From Forficula auricularia (lineage: Eukaryota > Arthropoda > Insecta > Dermaptera > Forficulidae), in the NCBI GenBank assembly GCA_024734495.1, contig JALMQS010000889.1, positions 124,001 to 188,000 of the forward strand: 64,000 nucleotides of DNA, read 5' to 3'. Position 1 is the stretch's first letter; the number at the start of each line of letters is the position of its first letter. The notes beneath the pieces were generated by a model. The model did not search any database. It saw only the letters and a list, made by a program, of their open reading frames with translations, and was not told the origin of the DNA. Positions 55,346 through 64,000 of this stretch are shown here, one piece after another. The position numbers and the translations under genes were made by a program.

Positions 55346-55970
55346 CCACCCTGTATATAAACTCATTTGAATAATATACCTTATATGATATTTAATGAAA
55401 TAGAAAATTAATTTAATTATTTTTTCAATTTAATTGTTTTTTCTCTTCTCTTCTATATTTGAAGTGTTAAAAGTACTTGATATTTTATTTGATTTACTAA
55501 AAATATAAAAGCATTTTATTTTTTTATTTTTTAAATTCTCTCTACTTTACTCTTCGAGAGGATAAAGTTATGTTTTCAAGCTTGAGTGAATTTTCTCTTT
55601 TTTAAACGTATCAAATACGAAACGACTGACAGCTTTGTGGTTTTGATGAGCAAAAAAATACAATATTAAAATAACTTCAATCCGAAAACATTATAGAAGA
55701 ATCACTTGGGAATTCGTAAATGTATTTATATAAATCAATACAAATCTTTTATAAAAAAAAACAATCTAAAAATGTTTATTAAATATTCAAACGTTTCAAG
55801 TGAAATTCTCCATTTATCAATGGAAATTTTAAGAAATTTGAAAAAATAGTTGCTTAAAGAAATCAACTAAAAACAAAAACATATTTTTTGAAAATGGAGA
55901 AAGATACAGATTGTCTTGGGAAAGAAACAATTTTGAGTAAAAATAAAAAAATATGGTTGCGAAAAATAGG
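55346..55970. other. AT-rich stretch with no recognised feature
   Basis: Nothing gene-like was seen. Confidence 0.5.
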
Positions 55971-55974
55971 AAAA

Positions 55975-56722
55975 TTAGTCCAGGCAAATTACGATTTTAA
56001 CAGGAAATAATTACCAGTAAAGATTTTATTGGTTGAATACCTTTATTGTTACTCTAATATTACTACCCTAAGTTTCTCTCCAAATCTGTGTTGTGGAAAT
56101 TTTTCTACACCCCTCAAATAACTCTAAAACGACTTATCAAATCAAAAAGTATTTATTAGATAAATTAAAGCTCTTTAAATTGCGCGTAAAATGATAACAA
56201 TTTCATTTATTTAGGTTTAGTATAACCGGTACTAGTGCCTGTCAAATAACAGCCGCCGGGATCACTTTTTATTATCCCTAAAACTCGTACCTTTTTCGAT
56301 TTTTCGCCATTTTGACCATGAAGAAACACGTTTTCGACAAAGACGATTCTATAGATTTTTAAACTAGATTAAATTTTATACAATTTAAACAAAGTTTCAT
56401 CTTAATTAGATAATGGTAACCTGTGCCGCAATGAGGTTGAAGTTTTGAAAACCTTTTACGCCTAATTTAAAGACCTTTAATTTATCTAATAAATATCTTT
56501 TTGATTTGATAAGCCGTTTTAGAATTATTCAAGAAAAACTGAAAAAACTCCGAAATTTTCTCATTTTGAGGCGCGTAGAAAAATTTCCACAACACAGATT
56601 TGGGCGAAAACTTAGGGTAGTAATATTGGAATACCAATAAAGGTATTTCAGCAATAAAATCTTTACCGGGAATTATTTCCTGTTTATGCCATTTTTTCAC
56701 ATAATTTTCCTGGACTAATGGC
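55975..56722. mobile_element. Palindromic (foldback) element
   Basis: Left arm 55975-56215 and right arm 56440-56722 are diverged reverse complements: TTAGTCCAGG ends, ACAGGAAATAATTACC, TGTGTTGTGGAAATTTTTC and TATTTATTAGATAAATTAAA. The loop is about 225 bp and GC-balanced. The minus-strand open frame at 56482-56700 lies within one arm and has no family match. Confidence 0.7.
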
Positions 56723-56991
56723 CGTCAAATTTTAAACATTGTGATAAATATTATTATTTCATTGTATAATCAGTTTACTTTGACTCCTTATGATGGGCTC
56801 ACCCATATATCGAATTAAAAACTCAATTTTGTTTTATTTCTTTTTTGTGAAACCTACCTCGCATCTTGCTCAAGTTTTATTATTATGAAAAATATTCATT
56901 TAACAACGACGCCTGTAGGCTAGGCTACTTCAATCCAGAGGTGTACTTTGGTTGCATAAATACAGGCGGACAGAATTCTTAGACTATTAAT

Positions 56992-57134
56992 GTTTGAATT
57001 TTTATTTAAATCACACATGATAAATTTATAATTATTTATTGAAACAAATAATTACAAATTTAAATACTTTGTAATTATTTGTTTCAATAAATAATTATAA
57101 ATTAATCATGTGTGTTTTAAATAAAAATTCAAAC
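56992..57134. repeat. Near-perfect 64-bp hairpin
   Basis: 56992-57055 and 57071-57134 are reverse complements with a 15-base loop (TTGAAACAAATAATTAC / GTAATTATTTGTTTCAA). The outer part matches the palindrome at 28940-29190. Confidence 0.85.
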
Positions 57135-57249
57135 TTTAATCAAATTAATCTAAAAATAAAAGCTTCAATAGCTTCTTAGACTATTCTTTACCTAGTAGTA
57201 CTTGGCTTTAGTTAAAAACAATATATTTATATTATTTTAGACTTTCAGG

Positions 57250-57690
57250 AAAAATGGTCGAATTTTATACACGACTAATAACTTATGACATAGTACACCG
57301 ATTAAAAAAAATATTTAGACCGGTTTTTGATAAATTCACAAAAAACGAAAAATCTTTCATGTAAATGTCAACTTTCGGTGTTTTGATTTCAACCAAAAGC
57401 CTGCTGTACTCTTTCTAGCCTATGTAGAGCTTAAGTTGAGAATTTGGTAGTTCTGAGACTTATGGTTGCCAAACGCAGGGGGCGTACGCACTGACCAATA
57501 GATTTTTGGTCACTTTTTGGCCTATGGGGGCCACAATATCCGGTATAATGTTCTTACTCCGGTTTCAAACTATTAAGGGAGTTGATTACTTCCACCTAGA
57601 AGTCACAAAATGAAATTAACTTTTATCATCTCTGAGATAGAAGCTCTCAAGGCAGAAGATCGCAATACTTCTCATTAAATCCTATGTCAT
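57250..57690. repeat. Dispersed repeat family F, copy 3 (inverted)
   Basis: Reverse complement of the segments at 36990-37310 and 39130-39430 (GTCAACTTTCGGTGTTTTG, CTTATGGTTGCCAAACGC, CTTCCACCTAGAAGTCAC). Confidence 0.7.
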
Positions 57691-58004
57691 TACAAGATAT
57701 TGAGAAAAAGTACAAAATTTAGAAAAAAAAATAAAGTTTCACAAATAATATTTTTATTTTTATTCAAGATAATTTCATTTCAAAGATAATCTGTATCATT
57801 GTCTATTTTCCAAATATTTCTTTCTTTATAGTTGCTTAATATTTCTTCCTTAAAGTAACTATTTTTTCAAATTTTCATTAATAAAGTGTGAATTTCTCCT
57901 GAATGTTTAGATTTTTAGATTATTTGTTTTTTAAAAGATTTGGATTGATTTATACACAAAACAACCAATAAAAATTTTTTCATTGTATTTAGTTATATAC
58001 TCTA

Positions 58005-58190
58005 TTTTTTTGAATTTTTAATTGCAATTAACTTCAAACACAGCAGGTCAAAACGTTGGTAAAAAAATTAAATTAAATTTTCATTTTTATTTTGATTAAT
58101 TCTGACTGCAAATAAAAATCAAACTTTTTATCTGAATTTAAAATTAAAAATAATATTAATATATGGGTTTTGAATAAATCAAAAAATTAC
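58005..58190. repeat. Dispersed repeat, copy 2 of two
   Basis: CAGGTCAAAACGTTGG, CTGACTGCAAATAAAA and AATAATATTAATATAT as at 20330-20510. Confidence 0.55.
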
Positions 58191-58498
58191 AGAGCAACGC
58201 TCGGTCCGCCAGGTACTGTACTCTTCGTACATTAGTTGTCATGGAAGCCTAAATAAATTTAATACTTAGGCTATAGAACTATGACTAGATCAGGCTTTAG
58301 AAACACACTGGAGTGCAAAATAAAACGCTATTAATTTAGTTGTTTCACCATATGGGTTTTCTTAGGATTTTTTTGAAATTTAGAGCGATTATTATTTAAA
58401 TACTTTTGCATCGATTGGTGGCAAAAACGAAATTTATGAACAATTCCGGAGATATTAAATTCCAAAGATAGAAATTTTCAGACTCTTACACATTGCAC

Positions 58499-58654
58499 AG
58501 AGGGATGAACCGCGACCTAAAATCGTGTACACCTACTTCCACTTCCACTTTCATTTCCAAGTAGAAGACAATAGATTATCTAATGAATTCCAAAGAAATT
58601 CCAAATAATTCCAAAGACGCTGTACACCTAATTCCAATCGCGGTTCACCCCTCG
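58499..58654. mobile_element. Minisatellite-bearing MITE, copy C (short)
   Basis: Ends AGAGGGATGAACCGCG and, in reverse complement, CGAGGGGTGAACCGCG; flanks CATTGCAC and CATTTCAC form an 8-bp duplication with one change. The unfilled site is seen at 33140. Only one or two TTCCAAA-type units remain, so array length ranges from almost none to about 17 within the family. Confidence 0.88.
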
Positions 58655-58722
58655 CATTTCACTATACAGGATATCGGAAAGTTTACATACATATTTAATT
58701 ATAATTAAGAAACTCTTCTTAC

Positions 58723-58775
58723 TTAATTAATAAAGTAAAGGGAGTGTAGTTTCACAGTGAACTATACTCCCTGTA
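58723..58775. mobile_element. 53-bp micro-insertion related to the PLE terminus
   Basis: TTAATTAATAAAGTAAAGGG then GTGTAGTTTCACAGTGAA is the same as the PLE end at 23077-23115. It is followed by the inverse CTATACTCCCTGTA. Flanks CTTCTTAC and CTTCATAC suggest an 8-bp target duplication. Confidence 0.65.
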
Positions 58776-58834
58776 CTTCATACCATTGTTATAAAAAACT
58801 AAACCAACATTAAACAATAACTAATACATATTTT

Positions 58835-59156
58835 TTGCAACGAAATTTTCTCTGGAGAGAGACGGACTGGTAGAAACTTTTAATTGAATGTAATGGAAGG
58901 CAGTCCAGAGGTAGTGAGGAAAGAAAAAATTAACACATATAAAATAAGGTGTAATTTATTGGAATCCTTCCTCCTTTCCTTTCAAACCGACGTTTCGGAG
59001 GATTTTTCCCTCCTGAAACCCTGAAGAAGGAGGAAAAATCCTCCGAAACGTCGGTTTGAAAGGAAAGGAGGAAGGATTCCAATAAATTACACCTTATTTT
59101 ATATGTGTTAATTTTTTCTTTCCTCACTACCTCTGGGCTGCCTTCCCTTACATTCA
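58835..59156. mobile_element. Family K element, copy 3, with 15-bp target duplication
   Basis: ACTAATACATATTTT at 58820-58834 and 59157-59171 is a perfect 15-bp duplication; the 33-kb copy shows the empty site. The insert is a palindrome of two arms (GGCAGTCCAGAGGTAGTG ... CACTACCTCTGGGCTGCC) with CTCCGAAACGTCGG in each and a full CTGAAGAAGG...GAAACGTC motif at 59021-59052. Confidence 0.85.
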
Positions 59157-59848
59157 ACTAATACATATTTTAAGACAATTTTAATTCATAGTTACAACAG
59201 AGTTTCTGAGACAATAATTAATAAATAATGAAAAATTTACACTAAAAACAAGCTGGCAACAACGCATTTATTTAACCTAAAAAGTGGGTTAACTTTAGTA
59301 ATTTTTTAGACATTTTTTCGCTTCAGTCATTGTCGCAACAGCTTTCAATCGCTTATTAAGAAATTTCTGTTTTATAAACCTCCCTTTATAATGTACTTTA
59401 TCTGAAATTTCTATGATAAAATATATACAAGCTCGGACAGTATTGACAGATTTGTCAAACGACCACGGGATTGGCTAGTAGTGATAAATAAACAGCAAAA
59501 AGTTTTGGGCTTATGAATCCTTATTGTCTGTTCTATTTACTCTAGCATTAAATTTTTGCTAGTATTGTCGCGAAACAACTACCTTAATTGCATCTAGAGT
59601 GGCAATAGATAGCCTCCTCAACAAATGGAATACTTATTGGATTCTGAGATCTAATATGAAGAGTTGAGTGGACGTGAATAATCGCCTGGAATCAAATGAG
59701 TTTCTTTGTGGGAGATTTGCTACAAAGGTAATATGATCACATCCCAAGAGTGTCCAGTTCCTTGAATTGGCAATTTCGGAAAAAGAAGAAGATAAATGAT
59801 TTGAATATTTTTTTAAAGAGATTTTTTTGATATGTTGAGCTCTTTTGA

Positions 59849-60031
59849 TTGTTTATATTCAAAATAGGTCGCCAATCGTTATTGACATCTGTCACGAAAA
59901 GGGGAAATGTTGATATCACCGGCTGGTCGTTTGGATTGGCAGCAGAGATAATACTAACACAGAGTTTACCAGCGTCATTTTATGCGGAAAAACCGGATGT
60001 TGTAATTTTTAAACAATTCATTTATATTTAA
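59849..60031 (+). other. Unassigned open segment, possible terminal exon
   Basis: A frame preceded by an acceptor-like TTGTTTATATTCAAAATAG (ending 59867) encodes about 55 residues, including NVDITGWSFGLAAEIILTQS and KPDVVIF, ending in a stop at 60031. It lies in the gap between two TTAA-type elements. I recognise no family. It could be the end of a host or transposon gene. Confidence 0.25.
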
Positions 60032-60224
60032 ATTGGAGAAAAATGAAAACTTTTTCAAGATTTATTAAGGTAGTTCTTTCACAAATGCAAAAATTTAAGA
60101 AGTCTTCGAAACTTGGAATATAAGTCATTAAAAGCATAATAAACATACTATTAAAATTTGAAGACGAGTTACCAATTCTTTTTTTTTGTTTTTTTTTTAA
60201 TGCAATAAGGGGTGCATCAGTAAA

Positions 60225-60678
60225 TATGCAGCTCCTATAGATCTCGAAAGACCCTTGCATTACCGAAGAGAAGGGAAAGTTGATTAAGTGAGAGGGTGTA
60301 GACGTAGGTGTCTATGCACTCCGGTTTTGAAGGTTTGAAGATTATAGGTGCTGGGAAAGATGGAGGCTGGGAGAGATTTCCAGTTCCTTGAAGTCATGGG
60401 GATATATGTATTGGCGAATGAAGTGGTCCGGCACTTTTTCAATTTGACCGCGAAAGAGTGTTGGGAGTAGGCAAAACGCGTGCTAAGTGCAAAGCATGCT
60501 TTGGGGGGAATTATTGATTTTATCTCATCAGAGCACCGGCCGTGATAGTATCTATAGAAAAGGGAAAGGGCAGAGACATTTCTTCGATGAGCCAGCGAGT
60601 CGAGAGAGTCGGTGAGGGTAGAATCGTCACTTAGCCTGACGGCTCGTTTCTGATAATTATTACACCGAACATGAAATA
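60225..60678 (-). pseudogene. LINE ORF2 C-terminus, reading frame open
   Basis: The minus strand from about 60678 to a natural stop at 60286 is open for about 130 codons. It includes NNYQKRAVRLSDDSTLTDSL, SLAHRRNVSALSLFYRYYHG, RCSDEIKSIIPP, TSRNWKSLPASIFPSTYNLQ and FKTGVHRHLR. This is the full C-terminal extension after the reverse transcriptase of CR1/jockey-type LINEs. There is no methionine start; it is 5'-truncated. The absence of stops suggests a younger copy than those at 5718 and 47794. The 3' untranslated region continues to about 60225. Confidence 0.88.
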
Positions 60679-60984
60679 ATTACAATTAAAAATAAAATCT
60701 TTATATATGGTAGATTGGGAAAAGTTGGGAAAATGAACATTATTTTATTTTTTTCATTGAAGGTCTTTTCTTCATGAAAAATTAATATTTATTAGAATAA
60801 TATATTCGGAGTAACTTAAAAAAAAATGAAATTATTTACCTCGTAGTTTTGATGAAAATAAAAAAAAATATATATTTGGGCGATTATTTTTATTGGAGGG
60901 GATATAAGAACAGTCGCTTGGAAAGATCTATTCATAAAGATAGTTTTTAAGGAATTTGGTGTTGGTACTTGGCGAAACATTTTT

Positions 60985-61093
60985 TTTTAAATTATTGGAT
61001 AAAAAAATAATTGGTAGGTTTCACATAAGATAAAAAATAAAACGAATTTATTTTTTATATCTTATGTGAAACCTACCAATTTTTTTATCCGAT
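60985..61093. repeat. Family M hairpin
   Basis: GGATAAAAAAATAATTGGTA with GGTTTCACATAAGATA is mirrored at 61046-61093 (TATCTTATGTGAAACC, TACCAATTTTTTTATCC). Confidence 0.75.
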
Positions 61094-61357
61094 ATTTATT
61101 CATAAAAGAGGATATAGTAGTGTGAGAAGTACAGTCACGTTACAAAAACATAACCTAAAATTTTAGCACCGTTCATATGTATAGAGTGTTTACGAGGCTA
61201 AAACTTTTTGTGTGGATTGTCGCGAAAAAACTACCTTAAGCTTTCAGCAAATTTTTCGTGGGAAGAATGAGCTATCGAACCCAGTTAGAACTCTTCTACA
61301 ATCAATTTAAAGTACTTAGAGGACCTAGCGTTGCTCGGTAATTTTATGCTTCTAGTT

Positions 61358-61445
61358 CAGGACTTCTTAAATTATAGGTAGCAACCCCATTTTGGGTCGG
61401 CTAACTAAATTTAGGGGTAGCAAACATAATTATAATAATACTACA
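61358..61445. mobile_element. hAT-type end fragment
   Basis: CAGGACTTCTTAAATTATAGG then CAACCCCATTTTGGGTCGG and TTTAGGGGTAGCAAAC follow the usual order of a hAT MITE end. No partner end was found. Confidence 0.5.
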
Positions 61446-61604
61446 ATCACGATGTAAAAATTAATAAAAAAAATAAAAAAATAAAATGCAGTGAATTCGA
61501 GATATAATTGTCATTGAATGAATTTTGACTCTGGGATTAGAAGGTTGAATTATCAACAATTATTTTAATAAAAAAATTAGATCTGTGTCGTAGGACACCG
61601 GATA

Positions 61605-62683
61605 GGAACGAAGTTCCTTATTATAAAAATATTAATTTTAAGTTCTATTCTAGGTATAAAGAAAAATAATTATTCAGGTATACATTTTTTATTATGATTT
61701 TTTTATCGATAAAAAGCAAAGAAACTACTTTATAAAATTATCTTAACACCTTTATTTTATTTACAATGATTTATAAAAATATATAATATATAATAATAAT
61801 AATATACAAAAAGAAACAGGTATTTATATGAATAATAATAATTAAGCCTAATTATGTTCTATCATAGAAACTATAGCTTTATGGTAACTAAAATAAGATA
61901 TATATATTTGTGATTCGATTTTTGCCAAATATCTCGAGAAAACAGCATCGATAGTAGTATTGTCTCTCGTAGTGGATTCATCTTCATTATTGTTCATATT
62001 TAAATCAAATGTATTTTTTCAGAAAAGTTTTAAATGACTCTGATTGCTTATCTTTGAAGTTAATATATGAAGTCACCTGCCAAAATTAGTGGAAGTTGGT
62101 CATGAATTGGTATCATACTCTTCAAGTAATGCTGTAGATGCTGCAGAATACTCCAACAGTGATCGATGTATGAATCCTTGTATGTCTATTAACTTCTGTT
62201 TCTGATGCAATGTAAACGACTACCATTACGATTTCAACGCCGTTTTCCATCTTGCAATAGCAGAACAAATATCTCCAACAGGTGAATGTCTAAGACCAAG
62301 TGTTAGCATTTCTCATTAATATGTCCATATTTGGTGAAACAATATTAACAGTGTCGTCATTCGATTGGTAAATCGCAACTCCACCTGATCGAACATTACC
62401 TCTTTTATAATGGACGATACAATTAAAATTCGGTATTTCATATAGCTGATCATTGTCCATATTTGTCTCAGATAGTAATAAAATGTTTGTTTTTTGAGTA
62501 ACTGAATCAGTTAAATCCAAGCGATCCCGACCACAGCACAAGCCAGAGGCCCCGCCTCCAGAGCGGCGACCTGAGTGGATGCGCGCGCATGAGCATTGGC
62601 ACGCTTGTTTTATTTAACGTTACGGACGTTTTTCACCGGCTAGAAGTGTACCCTCCGAGGCGTCTCCGTAAGAACTTCGTTCC
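61605..62683 (-). mobile_element. Possible Helentron-type Helitron remnant
   Basis: GGAACGAAGTTCCTTA at 61605-61620 is inverted at 62669-62683 (TAAGAACTTCGTTCC). Between them is an endonuclease-like coding remnant ending in a stop codon. Helentron/Helitron2 elements have short inverted ends and a C-terminal endonuclease, whereas LINEs carry it at the N-terminus. A LINE fragment remains possible. Confidence 0.4.
61848..62541 (-). pseudogene. Exonuclease-endonuclease-phosphatase (EEP) family endonuclease remnant
   Basis: The first frame (62541-62290) holds DSVTQKTNILLLSETNM with the metal-binding Glu of the L-x-E-T motif, then VRSGGVAIYQ, the conserved SGGVAI. After a frameshift come MENGVEIVMVVVYIASET, a degraded LAGDF segment and NEDESTTRETILL or, in the correct frame, RDNTTIDAVFSRYLAKIES and YISYFSYHKAIVSMIEHN, then a stop at 61848. 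ID-x-VF and the S-x-H region are catalytic signatures. At least three frameshifts or stops make it inactive. The stop directly after the last EEP motif means the domain was at the protein's C-terminus. Confidence 0.75.
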
Positions 62684-62811
62684 AAAAAATCGAATTCATA
62701 GTGTTCCGTTTTAGTTTTTAAACCGAAACCAAAAAACTAAGACATAGGGTCATAAATCATTAGTTTTTACAGTTATCACAGTTTAATTTGTATTTTTTTT
62801 GAAATTTCCCG

Positions 62812-63141
62812 ACTTTCTATCAATAACTGCTAATTGTAAATAAAAAAAGTACTACACTCTGAGACCCCTATGGACCGGGGGTAGAATAGGTCCATAGTAT
62901 CCTCTGCTTGTCGTAAAAGGCGACTAAAAGGGGTTGGAGGTGAGGCTTAACAAGCTCGCTCTGTAAAAAATCTCCCAGTCATGGAAGCAAGTATTTGCTT
63001 CCATTCAAAAGGGAGAAGAATATTAAGACCCCTGGATTAAACAAAAATAATAAATTAAGATTCTAAAGAAAAAAGAAGCACTATTCTTCTTTGAGAAGCT
63101 TCTGGTATAAGAAACTTGTATTATATGTTATGTTTACTTGG
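62812..63141. repeat. 330-bp dispersed repeat, copy 2
   Basis: Near-identical to 36642-36971 (GACCGGGGGTAGAATAGG, CTCCCAGTCATGGAAGCAAG, CTTCTTTGAGAAGCTTCT). Confidence 0.75.
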
Positions 63142-63179
63142 CTAATTCCAACAGAAGACACTCTTTTATTGTCTCCTTC

Positions 63180-63620
63180 AAACTAAATTTATGTTTAATT
63201 TTTAAGATTTGGTTCCTATCTAAGGAACAATCGAGCTTTATTTAAATGTGATTACTAACTAGAAAATCATAAGTTGGTGCCATCTATTAAATCCGATGGA
63301 ATGGAATATTTTTAATTATATGTCAGAGGGGTTGTTTTTCACCCCCCGGGAATCGAACCCGAGTGCCAGTAACAGCAATCCGGGCCATCTGGCTCACCTG
63401 CGGGATGCGAACCTCTCTGACATATGTACACGCGTAAAATATTTTACTCAAAGATTGTTATCTTAATTTGTAAAATTTCGCGATATAGTGATTCTAAATT
63501 TAAACATATAGCCATGCCATATAATTTAAATAAAGGTCGTTGAGTGTTTCGAATTTTGAAGAGATTCAAAATTCGAATGGCAATGGAATGACTTTTCCTA
63601 ATTTAATATGAAATACACCA
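63180..63620 (-). mobile_element. tRNA-like repeat family B, best-preserved copy
   Basis: On the minus strand CATATGTCAGAGAGGTT and AACCCCTCTGACATATA form an inverted border around a tRNA-like core: CAGGTGAGCCAGATGG (box A) and CTCGGGTTCGATTCCCG (box B). The flanking body (AATTCGAAACACTCAA, TATATGGCATGGC) matches 16750-16960. Confidence 0.65.
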
Positions 63621-64000
63621 ATACCTCGCTTTGGGTCGTTTCGTTTTGCATTTTTCGAAGTTGCGTCGCTGCTTAATTAGTACTAATTTCCACTGTGCGT
63701 CTTTAGATTTTCGAGGTTGCGTTGTTTTGGGTTCGAGTCTTTAATTTTTTTTTTTGAAATTTTCTTTTTTTTCTAAAAGATGGCACCACTTTTGTTGCTG
63801 CCATGCCATCAAAACCCGGGATTCCCTTTCTAACTGAAAATCAACGCAATTTTAATACAGTTCAGTTTCAATTATGTTATGTTTCAGTTAAGTTGTGCTT
63901 TTTGTAACGTTTCAATTAGTGTGTTGTGCTTTTTTTAAAAGAGAATAATAAATTTTTATAAATTTTTGCTACAAGGAAATTTATTTTTACGTTGAAAAAA
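63621..64000. other. Window end, no recognised feature
   Basis: A GC-richer patch with several GTTGCGT and TTTCGTTTTGC words, then AT-rich sequence. Nothing assignable. Confidence 0.5.

Larger units (their letters stand above)
58331..59587. mobile_element. TTAA-type element hosting three nested insertions
   Basis: The left end TTAATTTAGTTGTTTCACC and the right end (reverse complement TTAAGGTAGTTGTTTCGCG) are the same family as 32978. Compared with that copy it is interrupted at 58499-58654, 58723-58775 and 58835-59156. Removing these gives near-colinear sequence. Confidence 0.8.
60065..61239. mobile_element. TTAA-type element, composite copy
   Basis: TTAAGGTAGTTCTTTCAC at the left and reverse complement TTAAGGTAGTTTTTTCGCG at the right. 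The interior is largely replaced by a LINE fragment and a family M hairpin. Confidence 0.65.

Overview
This window reads as a gene-poor, strongly AT-rich stretch of an animal nuclear genome, most likely an arthropod and probably an insect. I see no operons, no bacterial-style genes and no long open frames. Instead there are remains of CR1/jockey-like and RTE-like LINEs, a Penelope-like retroelement (PLE), piggyBac, several hAT-type and TTAA-flanked DNA elements, Helitron-like elements, tRNA-derived SINEs and many long inverted repeats. The species cannot be fixed from sequence alone. A 100-base run of N (17622-17721) marks a scaffold gap inside a palindrome.

Layout. 1-9 kb: LINE reverse transcriptase fragments, an inverted pair of PLE-like ends flanking a foldback derivative, three small MITEs and a possible spliced non-coding exon. 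9-20 kb: TTAA-flanked MITEs, tRNA-like repeats around 16-17 kb, the gapped palindrome, and a minisatellite-bearing MITE lying against a hAT. 21-27 kb: the PLE with a GIY-YIG-like coding remnant, a LINE tail, two tandem arrays, and the largest minisatellite-bearing MITE. 28-33 kb: a hAT-like element and a 1.74 kb foldback element with arms of about 770 bp. 34-37 kb: a 0.9 kb tandem array and a SINE with clear target duplications. 39.5-43.6 kb: a deleted piggyBac carrying a Helitron-like insertion, followed by two hAT elements, one carrying five copies of a 156-bp repeat. 43.8-47.3 kb: three palindromic retroelement-end families, one good candidate host exon (44335-44415, plus strand), and a SINE inserted into only one arm of an inverted repeat. 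48-57 kb: more hAT, Helitron-like and MITE copies and a 1.17 kb element with GC-rich terminal inverted repeats. 58-64 kb: a TTAA-flanked element holding three nested insertions, a LINE C-terminus with about 130 open codons, an endonuclease remnant between short inverted repeats, and a tRNA-like repeat.

There is no working pathway here. The window is a fossil stack of transposons, probably intronic or intergenic. Because several families occur more than once, copies can be compared within the window to find exact insertion boundaries and target-site duplications. The most distinctive observations are: a hAT-like MITE family with an internal 20-bp minisatellite of variable length and 8-bp target duplications at all three copies; recurring hammerhead-ribozyme-like motifs (CTGANGA, hairpin, GAAAC) in PLE-type ends; and tandem arrays that grew inside hAT elements.
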